Source: JANNGZ01 sp031404155
Lineage (GTDB): Bacteria; Pseudomonadota; Gammaproteobacteria; Burkholderiales; Burkholderiaceae_C
Direction of reading: 5' to 3'
Assembly: GCA_031404155.1 (NCBI GenBank)
Contig: JANNGZ010000023.1
Coordinates: 1 to 9,330 of the forward strand
Length of the DNA: 9,330 nucleotides
This document shows, one piece after another, positions 1-6,568 of the stretch (position 1 is the first letter of the stretch; every line of letters starts with the position of its first letter). Below the pieces are notes generated by a model. It made no database searches. It was not told the origin of the DNA and was given only the letters and a program-made list of their open reading frames with translations. A program made the translations under genes and the position numbers.

Positions 1-1
1 C

Positions 2-265
2 ATCGAGCGGGCCGACACCGGCGAAGAAGAATTCGTCTTCGTCGCCGGCGGCATTCTCGAAGTGCAGCCCAACTGCGTCACCGTGCTCGCCGACACCGCG
101 ATCCGCGGCCACGACCTCGACGAAGCCAAGGCCCTCGAAGCTAAGAAGCAGGCCGAAGACGCGATGAAGAACGCCAAGACCGACATCGACTTCGCGGCCG
201 CCCAGGGCGAGTTCGCAGCGATGGCGGCGCAGATCGCGGCGATCCAGAAGCTGCGGCGCAAGTAG
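2..265 (+). CDS. atpC: F1 ATP synthase epsilon subunit, C-terminal part (5' truncated by window edge)
   Basis: Only the last 87 codons are present, reading open from base 2 to a TAG at 263-265. AtpC is the epsilon subunit of the F1 sector. It sits on the central stalk with gamma, couples rotation to catalysis and inhibits ATP hydrolysis through its C-terminal helices. The visible part holds the end of the N-terminal beta-sandwich (FVFVAGGILEVQPN at residues 11-24 of the fragment, then VTVLADTAIRG), which is very typical of the family. An Ala/Lys/Glu-rich two-helix C-terminal domain follows, ending QKLRRK. About 50 N-terminal residues are missing to the left, assuming the usual 135-140 residues. 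atpC is normally the last gene of the atp operon, and the strong hairpin just downstream fits that. A GTG at base 62 lies inside the conserved sandwich and is not the start. Confidence 0.96.
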   Translation: MERADTGEEEFVFVAGGILEVQPNCVTVLADTAIRGHDLDEAKALEAKKQAEDAMKNAKTDIDFAAAQGEFAAMAAQIAAIQKLRRK

Positions 266-287
266 CCGCCGCCGCGCCGCGACCAAA

Positions 288-326
288 GACAAGGCCCGCC
301 CGGCGTCAAGCTTGGCGGGCCTTGTT
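288..326 (+). terminator. Hairpin terminator at the end of the atp operon
   Basis: Bases 290-300 (CAAGGCCCGCC) pair perfectly with 314-324 (GGCGGGCCTTG), an 11-bp stem with a 13-base loop. A289-T325 and a G288-T326 wobble extend it. A short T-rich run (TTGTTCT) follows. The stem starts 22 bases after the atpC stop. The A-rich left flank and T-rich right flank would also let it work for transcription from the right, although no minus-strand gene ends there. Confidence 0.8.
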
Positions 327-330
327 CTCG

Positions 331-360
331 TTGCGGCCGCTGTCTGGCGAGTTCTATTCT
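331..360 (+). promoter_or_regulatory. Candidate sigma-70 promoter for the serine hydrolase gene
   Basis: TTGCGG (331-336) and TATTCT (355-360) are separated by 18 bases. The -10 box matches TATAAT at 4 of 6 positions and the -35 box matches TTGACA at 3 of 6. It lies just after the atp terminator and 26 bases before the preferred ATG at 387, which suits an independently transcribed gene. It was found by eye only. Confidence 0.4.
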
Positions 361-386
361 GGCCACCCACCGCAGTGAAGGCCGCC

Positions 387-1631
387 ATGAATCGAAGGAC
401 GCAGTGGGTGCTCGGCAGCATCGTCGCGGTGCTGCTTGGCGCTTGTGCAGGCATCAGCAACCCGCGACCGGGCGCAAGCGGCTTCGCACCCGACCGGATC
501 GAACGGCTGAAGAGCGTGGTTCGCGCAGACGTCGAGAAGGGTCGAATACCTGGGGTGGTTCTGCTCGTCGCGCGCGATGGCCAGTTGGTGTTGCACGAGG
601 CGATCGGCGTGCAGAACCCGGCATCGTCGGCTCCAATGCGAACCGATTCGATCTTTCGGATCTACTCGATGACCAAGCCGCTGGTGTCGGTGGCGACGAT
701 GATGCTCATTGAAGAAGGCCGCCTCCAGCTCAGCGACCCGGTGTCCAGGTACCTCCCGGAACTGAAGGGCCTGAAGGTAGGCGTTGAGAAGAAGGATGCG
801 GCCGGCCAGGCAAGCCTCGAAATCGTCGCTGCTGCGCGGGAGATGACGGTCTACGACTTGCTGCGCCACACCTCCGGGCTGACCTATGGAGAATTCGGCA
901 AATCGATGGTGAAGGACCTTTACGCCAAGAATGGCGTCAACGACCGGGACCACAGCAACGCCGATCTGATCAAGAAACTCACGACCGTGCCGCTGATGTT
1001 CCAGCCGGGCGAAACCTGGGAGTACAGCCGCTCGACCGACGTGCTCGGCCGTTTACTCGAGCGCGTGACCGGACAGGACCTCGACCGCGTGCTCGACGAG
1101 CGAATCATCAAGCCCCTGGGTATGCGCGATACCGGGTTCTTCGTGGGCGCCGAGCATCAGTCACGCATCGCCGAGCCGTTCGCGAAAGAGCCTGAGACCG
1201 GTGCGGCGGTCATCCTTCTGCCGGTGCGCGAGAAGCCGAAGTACCTCGCCGGCGGACAAGGCTTGGTGTCCACGGGTGCCGACTACCTGCGCTTCGCGCA
1301 GATGTTGCTCAACGGCGGCGAACTCGACGGGGTGCGCATCCTGTCGCGCAAAACCGTTGAATTCATGACCAGCGACCATCTTGGCGGGATACGTGGAGGG
1401 CCTGCGGCGGGCTACGGATTCGGGCTCGGCTTCGCGGTGCGCGCGAGCACCGGGCAGTCGCCGGCTCCAGGGAGCGCGGGCGAGTACAACTGGGGTGGGC
1501 TTGGCGGCACCTACTTCTGGATCGACCCGAAGGAGCGCCTGGTCGCGATCTGGATGATGCAGTCGCCTCACATGCGCGTGCACTACCGCGGCATCTACCG
1601 CGACCTCGTATACGGCGCGCTCGTCAATTGA
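387..1631 (+). CDS. Serine hydrolase, beta-lactamase/EstB-like family, predicted lipoprotein
   Basis: The product has 414 residues. The N-terminus (MNRR, a hydrophobic stretch, then LLGAC with Cys20) is a lipoprotein signal peptide, so the mature enzyme is probably lipid-anchored in the cell envelope. The catalytic SxxK motif is S94-M-T-K97 inside FRIYSMTKPLVS. The tyrosine motif is probably Y213-S-R, followed by STDVLGRLLERVTG. The third motif is W369-G-G-L-G-G-T, the W-G-G form typical of esterase members rather than KTG. Members include class C beta-lactamases, DD-peptidases and esterases such as EstB; the WGG box favours an esterase or unknown hydrolase over an antibiotic-resistance enzyme. 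ATG 387 was chosen because GAAGG (377-381) lies 5 bases upstream and the lipobox falls at a normal distance. The frame is open back to a TTG at 312, but that lies in the terminator stem and upstream of the candidate promoter. The gene converges on the flavoenzyme gene. Confidence 0.88.
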   Translation: MNRRTQWVLGSIVAVLLGACAGISNPRPGASGFAPDRIERLKSVVRADVEKGRIPGVVLLVARDGQLVLHEAIGVQNPASSAPMRTDSIFRIYSMTKPLVSVATMMLIEEGRLQLSDPVSRYLPELKGLKVGVEKKDAAGQASLEIVAAAREMTVYDLLRHTSGLTYGEFGKSMVKDLYAKNGVNDRDHSNADLIKKLTTVPLMFQPGETWEYSRSTDVLGRLLERVTGQDLDRVLDERIIKPLGMRDTGFFVGAEHQSRIAEPFAKEPETGAAVILLPVREKPKYLAGGQGLVSTGADYLRFAQMLLNGGELDGVRILSRKTVEFMTSDHLGGIRGGPAAGYGFGLGFAVRASTGQSPAPGSAGEYNWGGLGGTYFWIDPKERLVAIWMMQSPHMRVHYRGIYRDLVYGALVN

Positions 1632-1722
1632 CTCGTCAACACACCCACCCACTCGAAGCCGCATGCCGCCTTCAAACAGTCAAGCAATCAGAAGAATGCG
1701 CTGGAAGCGAACAAGAAGGATC

Positions 1723-1737
1723 CGCGAATCACTCGCG
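1723..1737 (-). terminator. Weak hairpin, possible terminator for the flavoenzyme gene
   Basis: On the minus strand CGCGA, a 5-base loop and TCGCG form a 5-bp stem, followed by the mildly T-rich GATCCTTCTTG. It sits about 55 bases past the end of the minus-strand flavoenzyme gene, in the gap between two converging genes. The stem is short and there is no real T-run. The rest of the 1632-1790 gap shows no clear element. Confidence 0.25.
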
Positions 1738-1790
1738 CTCTGCTCGCGGGCCAGGGCCGCAGTCAGCCTGACGAACTTCATGGATCCCAA

Positions 1791-2906
1791 CTAGCGCGCC
1801 CCGAAGAACGAGCCCCTGAACAAATCCTTGAACTCGCGCGGCTGCGAGCGCCAGTACTGCGGCGGCACGCGCACCTGGGCGCCGAGCTTCGCGGCGGCAT
1901 GCCAGGGCCAGCGCGGGTTGTAGAGCAGCGCGCGCGCCAGCGCGATCGCGTCGGCCTCGCCGGAGGCGATGATCGCCTCGGCTTGTTCGGGCTCGGTGAT
2001 CAGGCCGACCGCAATCGTCGGCAGGCAGACCTCGTCCTTCACGCGGTGCGCAAAGGGCACCTGGTAGCCGGGGCCAAGCTTGATCGCCTGCTGCGCCGAC
2101 ACGCCGCCGCTGGAGACATGGATTGCCGCGCAGCCGCGCGCCTTGAGCGCCTGCGACAAGGCCAGCGTGCCCTCGATGTCCCAGCCGCTGGGCACCCAGT
2201 CGGTGGCCGAGATGCGCGCCCACACCGGCTTGTCGGCATCGAAGGCCTCGCGCACCGCGTCGAACACTTCGAGCGGAAAGCGCATCCGGTTGGCCAGGCT
2301 GCCACCGTATTCGTCGTCCCGCTGGTTTGCCAGCGGCGACAAAAACTGGTGCAGCAGGTAGCCGTGCGCGGCGTGGATTTCCAGGCCATCGAGGCCCAGC
2401 CGGGTGGCGCGCCGCGCGGCCGCAGCAAACTCGTCGCGCACCCGTTTCAGGCCGTCACGGTCGAGCGCGCCGGGCACATCTTCGCTGGGCAGGTGCGACA
2501 GCGCCGAGGGCGCCACCGCCTTCCATGCGTAGGGCTCGCCGAGGGGAATCTGCTGCCCGCCCAGCCACGGCGCGCGGCTCGACGCCTTGCGCCCGGCGTG
2601 CGCCAGCTGCATGCCGATTTTGACCGGTGAATGCAATCGCATCACCGCGAGCACGCGGGCCAACGCGGCCTCGTTGGCGTCGGAATACAAGCCCAGGCAG
2701 GCGTGCGTGATGCGTCCTTGGGCGGACACCGCGGTGGCTTCGATGATCAGCAGCCCCGCGCCCGACAGCGCCAGGTGGCCGAGGTGGACCAGGTGCCAGT
2801 CGCCCGCGCTGCCGTCTTGCGCCGAGTACTGGCACATCGGCGCGACGATGATGCGGTTGTCGAGTAGCAGGTTGCCGATTCGCAGCGGTTCAAAAAGTTT
2901 GCTCAT
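1791..2906 (-). CDS. NADH:flavin oxidoreductase, Old Yellow Enzyme family (XenA/YqjM-like ene-reductase)
   Basis: The product has 371 residues, close to the usual 340-370 for this class. It is an FMN-binding TIM-barrel enzyme that uses NAD(P)H to reduce activated C=C bonds of enones and, in relatives, nitro compounds or nitrate esters. The class signature is clear: C25 and Y27 in PMCQYS, HAGRKAS at 103-109, and the substrate-binding pair H178/H181 with Y183 in EIHAAHGYLLHQFLSP. YGGS (200-203), R231-I-S-A, HVSSGG (263-268) and AVGLIT (299-304) follow as FMN-binding and barrel segments. The positions C25, Y27, H178, H181 and Y183 coincide with those I recall for Pseudomonas XenA. It should be cytosolic, since there is no signal peptide. 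ATG 2906 is preferred because the conserved LFEPLRIGNLLLDNRI starts right after it. No Shine-Dalgarno precedes it, and a -10-like TACAGT lies only 6 bases upstream. The physiological substrate is unknown. Confidence 0.93.
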   Translation of the reverse strand: MSKLFEPLRIGNLLLDNRIIVAPMCQYSAQDGSAGDWHLVHLGHLALSGAGLLIIEATAVSAQGRITHACLGLYSDANEAALARVLAVMRLHSPVKIGMQLAHAGRKASSRAPWLGGQQIPLGEPYAWKAVAPSALSHLPSEDVPGALDRDGLKRVRDEFAAAARRATRLGLDGLEIHAAHGYLLHQFLSPLANQRDDEYGGSLANRMRFPLEVFDAVREAFDADKPVWARISATDWVPSGWDIEGTLALSQALKARGCAAIHVSSGGVSAQQAIKLGPGYQVPFAHRVKDEVCLPTIAVGLITEPEQAEAIIASGEADAIALARALLYNPRWPWHAAAKLGAQVRVPPQYWRSQPREFKDLFRGSFFGAR

Positions 2907-2912
2907 CGCGGC

Positions 2913-2918
2913 ACTGTA
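2913..2918 (-). promoter_or_regulatory. Candidate -10 box (TACAGT) for a leaderless flavoenzyme mRNA
   Basis: On the minus strand TACAGT is followed by exactly 6 bases and then the ATG at 2906. A TAnnnT hexamer at this distance would place the transcript start at or next to the start codon. This agrees with the lack of a Shine-Dalgarno. No convincing -35 was seen; the region where it would lie falls in the 14-bp tandem repeat. Confidence 0.35.
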
Positions 2919-2920
2919 GC

Positions 2921-2948
2921 CGCCGCGCGATACCCGCCGCGCGATACC
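2921..2948. repeat. 14-bp perfect tandem duplication
   Basis: The unit CGCCGCGCGATACC occurs at 2921-2934 and again, identically, at 2935-2948, with CG following. It lies between the flavoenzyme start (2906) and the end of the small secreted-protein gene (2968), where -35 contacts of the flavoenzyme promoter would be. It probably arose by slippage. Confidence 0.85.
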
Positions 2949-2967
2949 CGTCTCGAAAACCCGCGGA

Positions 2968-3405
2968 TCAATCGTCCTTCTTGCCCTTTCCCTTGCCCTT
3001 GCCGCGGCCCTTGCCCCGTCCTTCGTCGTCGCGGTCGTGCGAGCGCTTGAACTCCTTGCGCCCGTTGCGGTTGTCGTGCTCGCGGCGGTATTCGTCGCGG
3101 ACCCAGTTTTCCTGCACGAAGTACACCGGCTGCGAGCAGGCGCCATAACGACCGCAGTAGCGGCCCCATTGGGTCTGCTGCGTTTGCGGCACATACAGGT
3201 AGATCGGGCGCTGGTACACCGCGACACGCGACGGCGCGTAAACCACCGGCTGCTCGTACACCAGCACCGGTTGCGGGTAGTTGTTGATATCGATGCGGCC
3301 GTACTGGCCCGGCGCGTTGATGCCGATCGACACATCGAAGTTGGTCGCAGCATGGGCCGGCAACACGGCGGCAGCGGCGAGCGTCAGGACGGCCAGAGTC
3401 TTCAT
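2968..3405 (-). CDS. Small exported protein of unknown function with a Gly-Lys/Arg-rich tail
   Basis: The product has 145 residues. It opens with a clean Sec signal peptide (MKTLAVLTLAAAAVLPAHA, cleavage before ATNFDVS), so it is probably periplasmic or secreted. The middle is rich in Tyr, Pro, Val and Gln (YGRIDINNYPQPVLVYEQPVVY, split here as YGRIDINNYPQP and VLVYEQPVVY) and contains PIYLYVP. It then has a two-cysteine segment, W-G-R-Y-C-G-R-Y-G-A-C, followed by QPVYFVQENWV. The last 40 or so residues are highly charged, ending in alternating Gly-Lys/Arg and KKDD. I recall similar short proteins in Burkholderiales, some with Gly-His/Arg tails, but no function is established. ATG 3405 was chosen because GGAGA (3411-3415 on this strand) lies 5 bases upstream and the signal peptide starts there. 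An in-frame ATG at 3417 overlaps that site. No promoter was recognised in 3418-3629. Confidence 0.8.
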   Translation of the reverse strand: MKTLAVLTLAAAAVLPAHAATNFDVSIGINAPGQYGRIDINNYPQPVLVYEQPVVYAPSRVAVYQRPIYLYVPQTQQTQWGRYCGRYGACSQPVYFVQENWVRDEYRREHDNRNGRKEFKRSHDRDDEGRGKGRGKGKGKGKKDD

Positions 3406-3492
3406 AAAGGTCTCCATGGGGATGTCGGGCGGCGCATGCAAAGCGGCATGGTCAGGTCGCCCTGTCACGCAAGCTGCCCCTGATCGAACTGT

Positions 3493-3510
3493 GGGCGCCC
3501 GCCGGCGCCC
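3493..3510. other. GC hairpin in the gap upstream of the small exported-protein gene
   Basis: GGGCGCC (3493-3499) pairs perfectly with GGCGCCC (3504-3510) around a 4-base loop. No T-run follows on either strand. A second short hairpin, GCCCGC-GAT-GCGGGC, lies at 3550-3564. Both sit in the 224-base gap between the aminotransferase stop and the small exported-protein start. They may help end the aminotransferase transcript, or may simply reflect very high GC. Confidence 0.4.
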
Positions 3511-3629
3511 GACCCATCGGCCGCGGGCGCAACGCAACGTAGGACGACAGCCCGCGATGCGGGCGGGCCCGCTCGATGCCGCGGCCCACTGGCGCGACCG
3601 ACTTCGGCCGGCGCGGTCAGCGGCCGCCG

Positions 3630-4826
3630 TCAGCCGCCGCCTTCAGCGGCCAGCGACACGATCGCGGCCTCGACGCCGTGCCGATGCGCGATGCCCTGCA
3701 CACGCATCGCCGCTTCCACCCCGGCCAGGCAGCCCAGGATCATCGGCTCGTTCATGTCGCCCAGGTGGCCGATGCGGAACACGCGGCCGTACAGCGGCCC
3801 GAGCCCGCCGGCCACCGCCACCTGAAAGCGCTCGCGCGCCACGCTGCGCAGCGCTTCGGGGTCGATGCCGGGCGCGACCTCGATCGCGGTCACCGACACC
3901 GAGCGCGCCGCCGCCACATTCGTGAACAGGCGCATCGCACCGCCTTCGGCCCAGCAGCCCACCGCCGCATGCACCGCGCGGGCCAGACGCGCGTGGCGCG
4001 CCTGCACCTGTGCTAGGCCTTCGCGCGCGATCAAGTCAAGCGCGGCCTCCAGCCCGGCCAGGTGCGCCAGCGGCGGCGTGCCGCAAAACTTGAGGTAGGC
4101 ATGCGGACTGCGGCGGCGCTGCCAGTCCCAGTAAAAACGCGGCGTGGAAATGCCGCGCGCGGCTTCCATCGCCCGCTCGTCGGCGGCCACGAAGGCCAGG
4201 CCCGGTGGCAGCATCAGGCCTTTTTGCGACGCGCCCATCACCACGTTCACGCCCAGCGCATCCATCGCGAACGGCGCCGCCGCAAGCGAGGCCACCACGT
4301 CCACAACCAACAGCGCCGGGTGCGCGGCGGCATCGATCGCTCGGCGCACGGCGGCCACGTCGCTGGTGGTGCCGCTGGCGGTGTCGGTGTGCACCATGAA
4401 CACCGCGCTGATGCGGTGCTGCGTGTCGGCGCGCAGCGCCGCTTCCACCGCGGCCGGGTCGATCGGCTGCCCTTCGGTGTAGGGCGTGCGCAGCGCGCGC
4501 CCACCAAAGGCCTCGACCTGCTCGGCCCAGCCGTCCGAAAAATGCCCGGTTCCCGGCACCAGGACCTGCGTGCCCGCAGCCACCAGGTTGGCGATCACCG
4601 CTTCCCAGCCACCGTGGCCGTTGGCGGCGAAGAAGAGCACTTCCGCAAGCTCGGTCTGCAACAACCGCTTCAGCCCCGACTCGCAAGCGTCGATCAGCTG
4701 CGCCACGCGCGGGTCGGCCAGATCTGTGGGCTGGCGCGCCATCGCGGCAACCACTTCCTCGGGCACACGGGTGGGGCCGGGGGAGTGCAGCAGGCGGATG
4801 CCGGGGATGCGGGGCTTGAGGGTCAT
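3630..4826 (-). CDS. Class V PLP-dependent aminotransferase, alanine/serine-glyoxylate type
   Basis: The product has 398 residues, normal for the alanine--glyoxylate/serine--glyoxylate aminotransferase family. Such enzymes transfer an amino group from alanine or serine to glyoxylate, making glycine plus pyruvate or hydroxypyruvate. The N-terminus carries HSPGPTRVPEEV (14-25). NGHGGWEA (69-76) replaces the common G-T-G-W-E loop that holds the PLP phosphate. D176 in VVDVVAS should pair with the pyridine nitrogen, and K202 in GASQKGLMLPPGL is the Schiff-base lysine. R351 in RIGHLGDMNE matches the conserved carboxylate-binding segment. No signal peptide, so cytosolic. An in-frame TGA two codons upstream limits the start to ATG 4826. 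No Shine-Dalgarno is visible. It is divergent from the acyl-CoA synthetase. Amino donor and exact acceptor cannot be read from sequence; phosphonate- or sulfonate-linked class V enzymes are less likely alternatives. Confidence 0.9.
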   Translation of the reverse strand: MTLKPRIPGIRLLHSPGPTRVPEEVVAAMARQPTDLADPRVAQLIDACESGLKRLLQTELAEVLFFAANGHGGWEAVIANLVAAGTQVLVPGTGHFSDGWAEQVEAFGGRALRTPYTEGQPIDPAAVEAALRADTQHRISAVFMVHTDTASGTTSDVAAVRRAIDAAAHPALLVVDVVASLAAAPFAMDALGVNVVMGASQKGLMLPPGLAFVAADERAMEAARGISTPRFYWDWQRRRSPHAYLKFCGTPPLAHLAGLEAALDLIAREGLAQVQARHARLARAVHAAVGCWAEGGAMRLFTNVAAARSVSVTAIEVAPGIDPEALRSVARERFQVAVAGGLGPLYGRVFRIGHLGDMNEPMILGCLAGVEAAMRVQGIAHRHGVEAAIVSLAAEGGG

Positions 4827-4835
4827 GGTTCAAGG

Positions 4836-4841
4836 ATGTTA
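4836..4841 (-). promoter_or_regulatory. Candidate -10 box (TAACAT) for the aminotransferase gene
   Basis: On the minus strand TAACAT lies 9 bases before ATG 4826, in GATTAACATCC, the only AT-rich patch of the divergent gap. It would give an mRNA with a leader of about 3 bases or less. No -35 at a good distance was found. Confidence 0.3.
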
Positions 4842-4966
4842 ATCATCAGCGCCTCGATGATGCCGACGGCAAGTTTCTGCGCCTCCTCGTCGATCGCGGC
4901 GGCTGCATCCCTGCTGCGAGTGGCGCGATTGACGGGCGCCCGCCTTCGGGCCCCGGGTCCCCCCGG

Positions 4967-4995
4967 TTTCCACCAGCGCACACCACCGCTACGCT
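4967..4995 (+). promoter_or_regulatory. Candidate promoter for a leaderless acyl-CoA synthetase mRNA
   Basis: TTTCCA (4967-4972) and TACGCT (4990-4995) are 17 bases apart; the -35 box matches TTGACA at 4 of 6 positions. The -10 box ends 6 bases before ATG 5002, so transcription would begin at or beside the start codon. The same spacing occurs before the flavoenzyme gene. Just upstream (4938-4951) is a small GCCCG-CCTT-CGGGC hairpin. Confidence 0.4.
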
Positions 4996-5001
4996 GCGCC
5001 C

Positions 5002-6567
5002 ATGAACCCCGCCCTGCACCGCCACACCCTGGGTGACCTGCCACGCCGCAGCGCCGCCCGCCACCCCCAAAAACTGGCGATCGCCTGCGGCGAGTTGCGC
5101 TGGACCTACGCCGAGTTCGACCGCGTCTGCGACCGCGTGGCGGCCGGCCTGGCCGCAATGGGCGTGGCCCAGGGCGACCGCGTCGCGATCCTGGCGCGCA
5201 ACTCGCACGGCTTCGCGGCGCTGCGTTTTGCGCTGGCCCGGCTCGGCGCGGTGCTGGTGCCGATCAACTTCATGCTCAAGGCCGACGAGGCCGCGTACAT
5301 CCTGCGCCATGCCGGCGCGCGCGTGCTGGCCACCGACAGCGGCCTGGCCCCGCTGGCGCGCGCGGCCGCGGCGCTGGAGACGCAGGTCGAGCAGTTTGTT
5401 TGGCTGCCTTCCGAAGACCCGTCGAGTGCCGAGCCGGGCATGACCTCGTTCGACACGCTCGCGGCCAGTACCGGCGCGGTGGCGCAGGCTGCGCTCTCTA
5501 GCAGCGACCTGGCGCAGATCGTCTACACCAGCGGCACCGAGTCCTTGCCCAAAGGCGCGATGCTGAGCCACGACGCGGTGCTCTGGCAGTACGTGAGCTG
5601 CATCGTCGACGCCGGCATCGCACACGAAGACCTGGCGCTGCATGCGCTGCCGCTGTACCACTGCGCGCAGCTCGACGTGTTCTTCGGCCCCGCGATCTAT
5701 GTCGGGTCGACCAACGTGATCACCGCCAAGCCGGTGCCCGAGCACCTGCTGCCGCTGATCGAGCGCCACCGCATCAGCTCGTTCTTCGCGCCGCCCACGG
5801 TCTGGATCGCGTTGCTGCGCTCGCCGCTCTTCGACAAGACCGACTTGTCGTTGCTGCGCAAGGGCTACTACGGCGCGTCGATCATGCCGGTGGCGGTGAT
5901 GCAGGAAATCCTGCAGCGGCTGCCCAACCTGCGCCTGTGGAACCTCTACGGCCAGACCGAAATTGCGCCGCTGGCCACCATGCTCGGCCCCGACGACCAG
6001 CTGCGCAAGCCCGGCTCCTGCGGCCGGGCCGCGCTGAATGTCGAAACGCGTGTGGTCGACGATGCGATGTGCGACGTGGCCATCGGTGAGGTCGGCGAGA
6101 TCGTGCACCGCAGCCCGCAGTTGCTGACCGGCTACTTCCACGACGAGGAGCGAACCGCGGCGGCGTTCGAAGGCGGTTGGTTCCATTCGGGCGACCTGGC
6201 GACGATCGACGACGAAGGGTTCATCACCGTGGTCGACCGCAAGAAGGACATGATCAAGACCGGCGGCGAGAACGTGGCCAGCCGCGAGGTGGAGGAAACC
6301 ATCTACCGGCTGCCCGGGGTGAGCGAGGTGGCGGTGATCGGGCTGCCGCATCCGCGCTGGGTCGAGGCGGTGGTGGCGGTCGTCGTCGCCAAGGCCGGCA
6401 GCGACCTGAAGGAGGCCGCGGTGCTCGCGTTCTGCAACCAGCACCTGGCTTCGTTCAAGGCGCCCAAGCGTGTGGTGTTTGTCGACGCATTGCCCAAGAA
6501 TCCGAGTGGCAAGCTGCTCAAGCGCGAACTGCGGCAGGCGCATGCGGGCTTGTTCGACGCGGCCTGA
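5002..6567 (+). CDS. AMP-forming acyl-CoA synthetase (fatty or aromatic acid--CoA ligase)
   Basis: The product has 521 residues, a full-length ANL-superfamily enzyme that activates a carboxylic acid through an acyl-adenylate to its CoA thioester. Core motifs are in order. The P-loop is YTSGTESLPKGAML (175-188), with Glu-Ser-Leu where TTG-x is usual. LYGQTE (315-320) is the A5 motif. GWFHSGDLATIDDEGF (392-407) holds ribose-binding D398. VDRKKDMIKTGGENV (411-425) is the hinge. PKNPSGKLLKREL (498-510) holds catalytic K504 of the mobile C-terminal domain. There is no signal peptide or membrane segment. ATG 5002 fits the family's start, although no Shine-Dalgarno is present. It lies directly upstream of a Liv-type importer in the same direction, which points to a ligase for an imported acid. 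Motifs do not settle chain length or aromatic preference. Confidence 0.93.
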   Translation: MNPALHRHTLGDLPRRSAARHPQKLAIACGELRWTYAEFDRVCDRVAAGLAAMGVAQGDRVAILARNSHGFAALRFALARLGAVLVPINFMLKADEAAYILRHAGARVLATDSGLAPLARAAAALETQVEQFVWLPSEDPSSAEPGMTSFDTLAASTGAVAQAALSSSDLAQIVYTSGTESLPKGAMLSHDAVLWQYVSCIVDAGIAHEDLALHALPLYHCAQLDVFFGPAIYVGSTNVITAKPVPEHLLPLIERHRISSFFAPPTVWIALLRSPLFDKTDLSLLRKGYYGASIMPVAVMQEILQRLPNLRLWNLYGQTEIAPLATMLGPDDQLRKPGSCGRAALNVETRVVDDAMCDVAIGEVGEIVHRSPQLLTGYFHDEERTAAAFEGGWFHSGDLATIDDEGFITVVDRKKDMIKTGGENVASREVEETIYRLPGVSEVAVIGLPHPRWVEAVVAVVVAKAGSDLKEAAVLAFCNQHLASFKAPKRVVFVDALPKNPSGKLLKRELRQAHAGLFDAA

Positions 6568-6568
6568 C

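Noticed and set aside
312..386. Upstream extension of the serine hydrolase from the TTG at 312
   Set aside because: It would start inside the atp terminator stem and before the candidate promoter. It would also put a long stretch ahead of a normal lipoprotein signal peptide that begins at 387 with its own ribosome site.
1718..1787. Two GGATCC sites around the hairpin, considered as a cloning or insertion scar
   Set aside because: The hexamers are 64 bases apart with no vector-like, transposon-like or duplicated flanks. Two chance occurrences are plausible.
1663..1794. A 43-codon plus-strand ORF ending NFMDPN in the gap between the converging genes
   Set aside because: It has no good ribosome site, an unusual Arg-rich composition and no recognisable homology. 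Another frame (LEANKKDPRITRALLAG) looks equally protein-like, so neither is supported.
2907..3353. In-frame extension of the flavoenzyme upstream of 2906
   Set aside because: The extra sequence is Ser/Thr/Arg-rich and antisense or out of frame to the secreted-protein gene. The conserved family N-terminus begins right after ATG 2906.
3540..3629. GC palindromes (GCCCGC-GAT-GCGGGC and GCGGGCCCGC) considered as an attachment site or repeat element
   Set aside because: They are short, have no flanking direct repeats or integrase gene, and are common by chance at this GC content.
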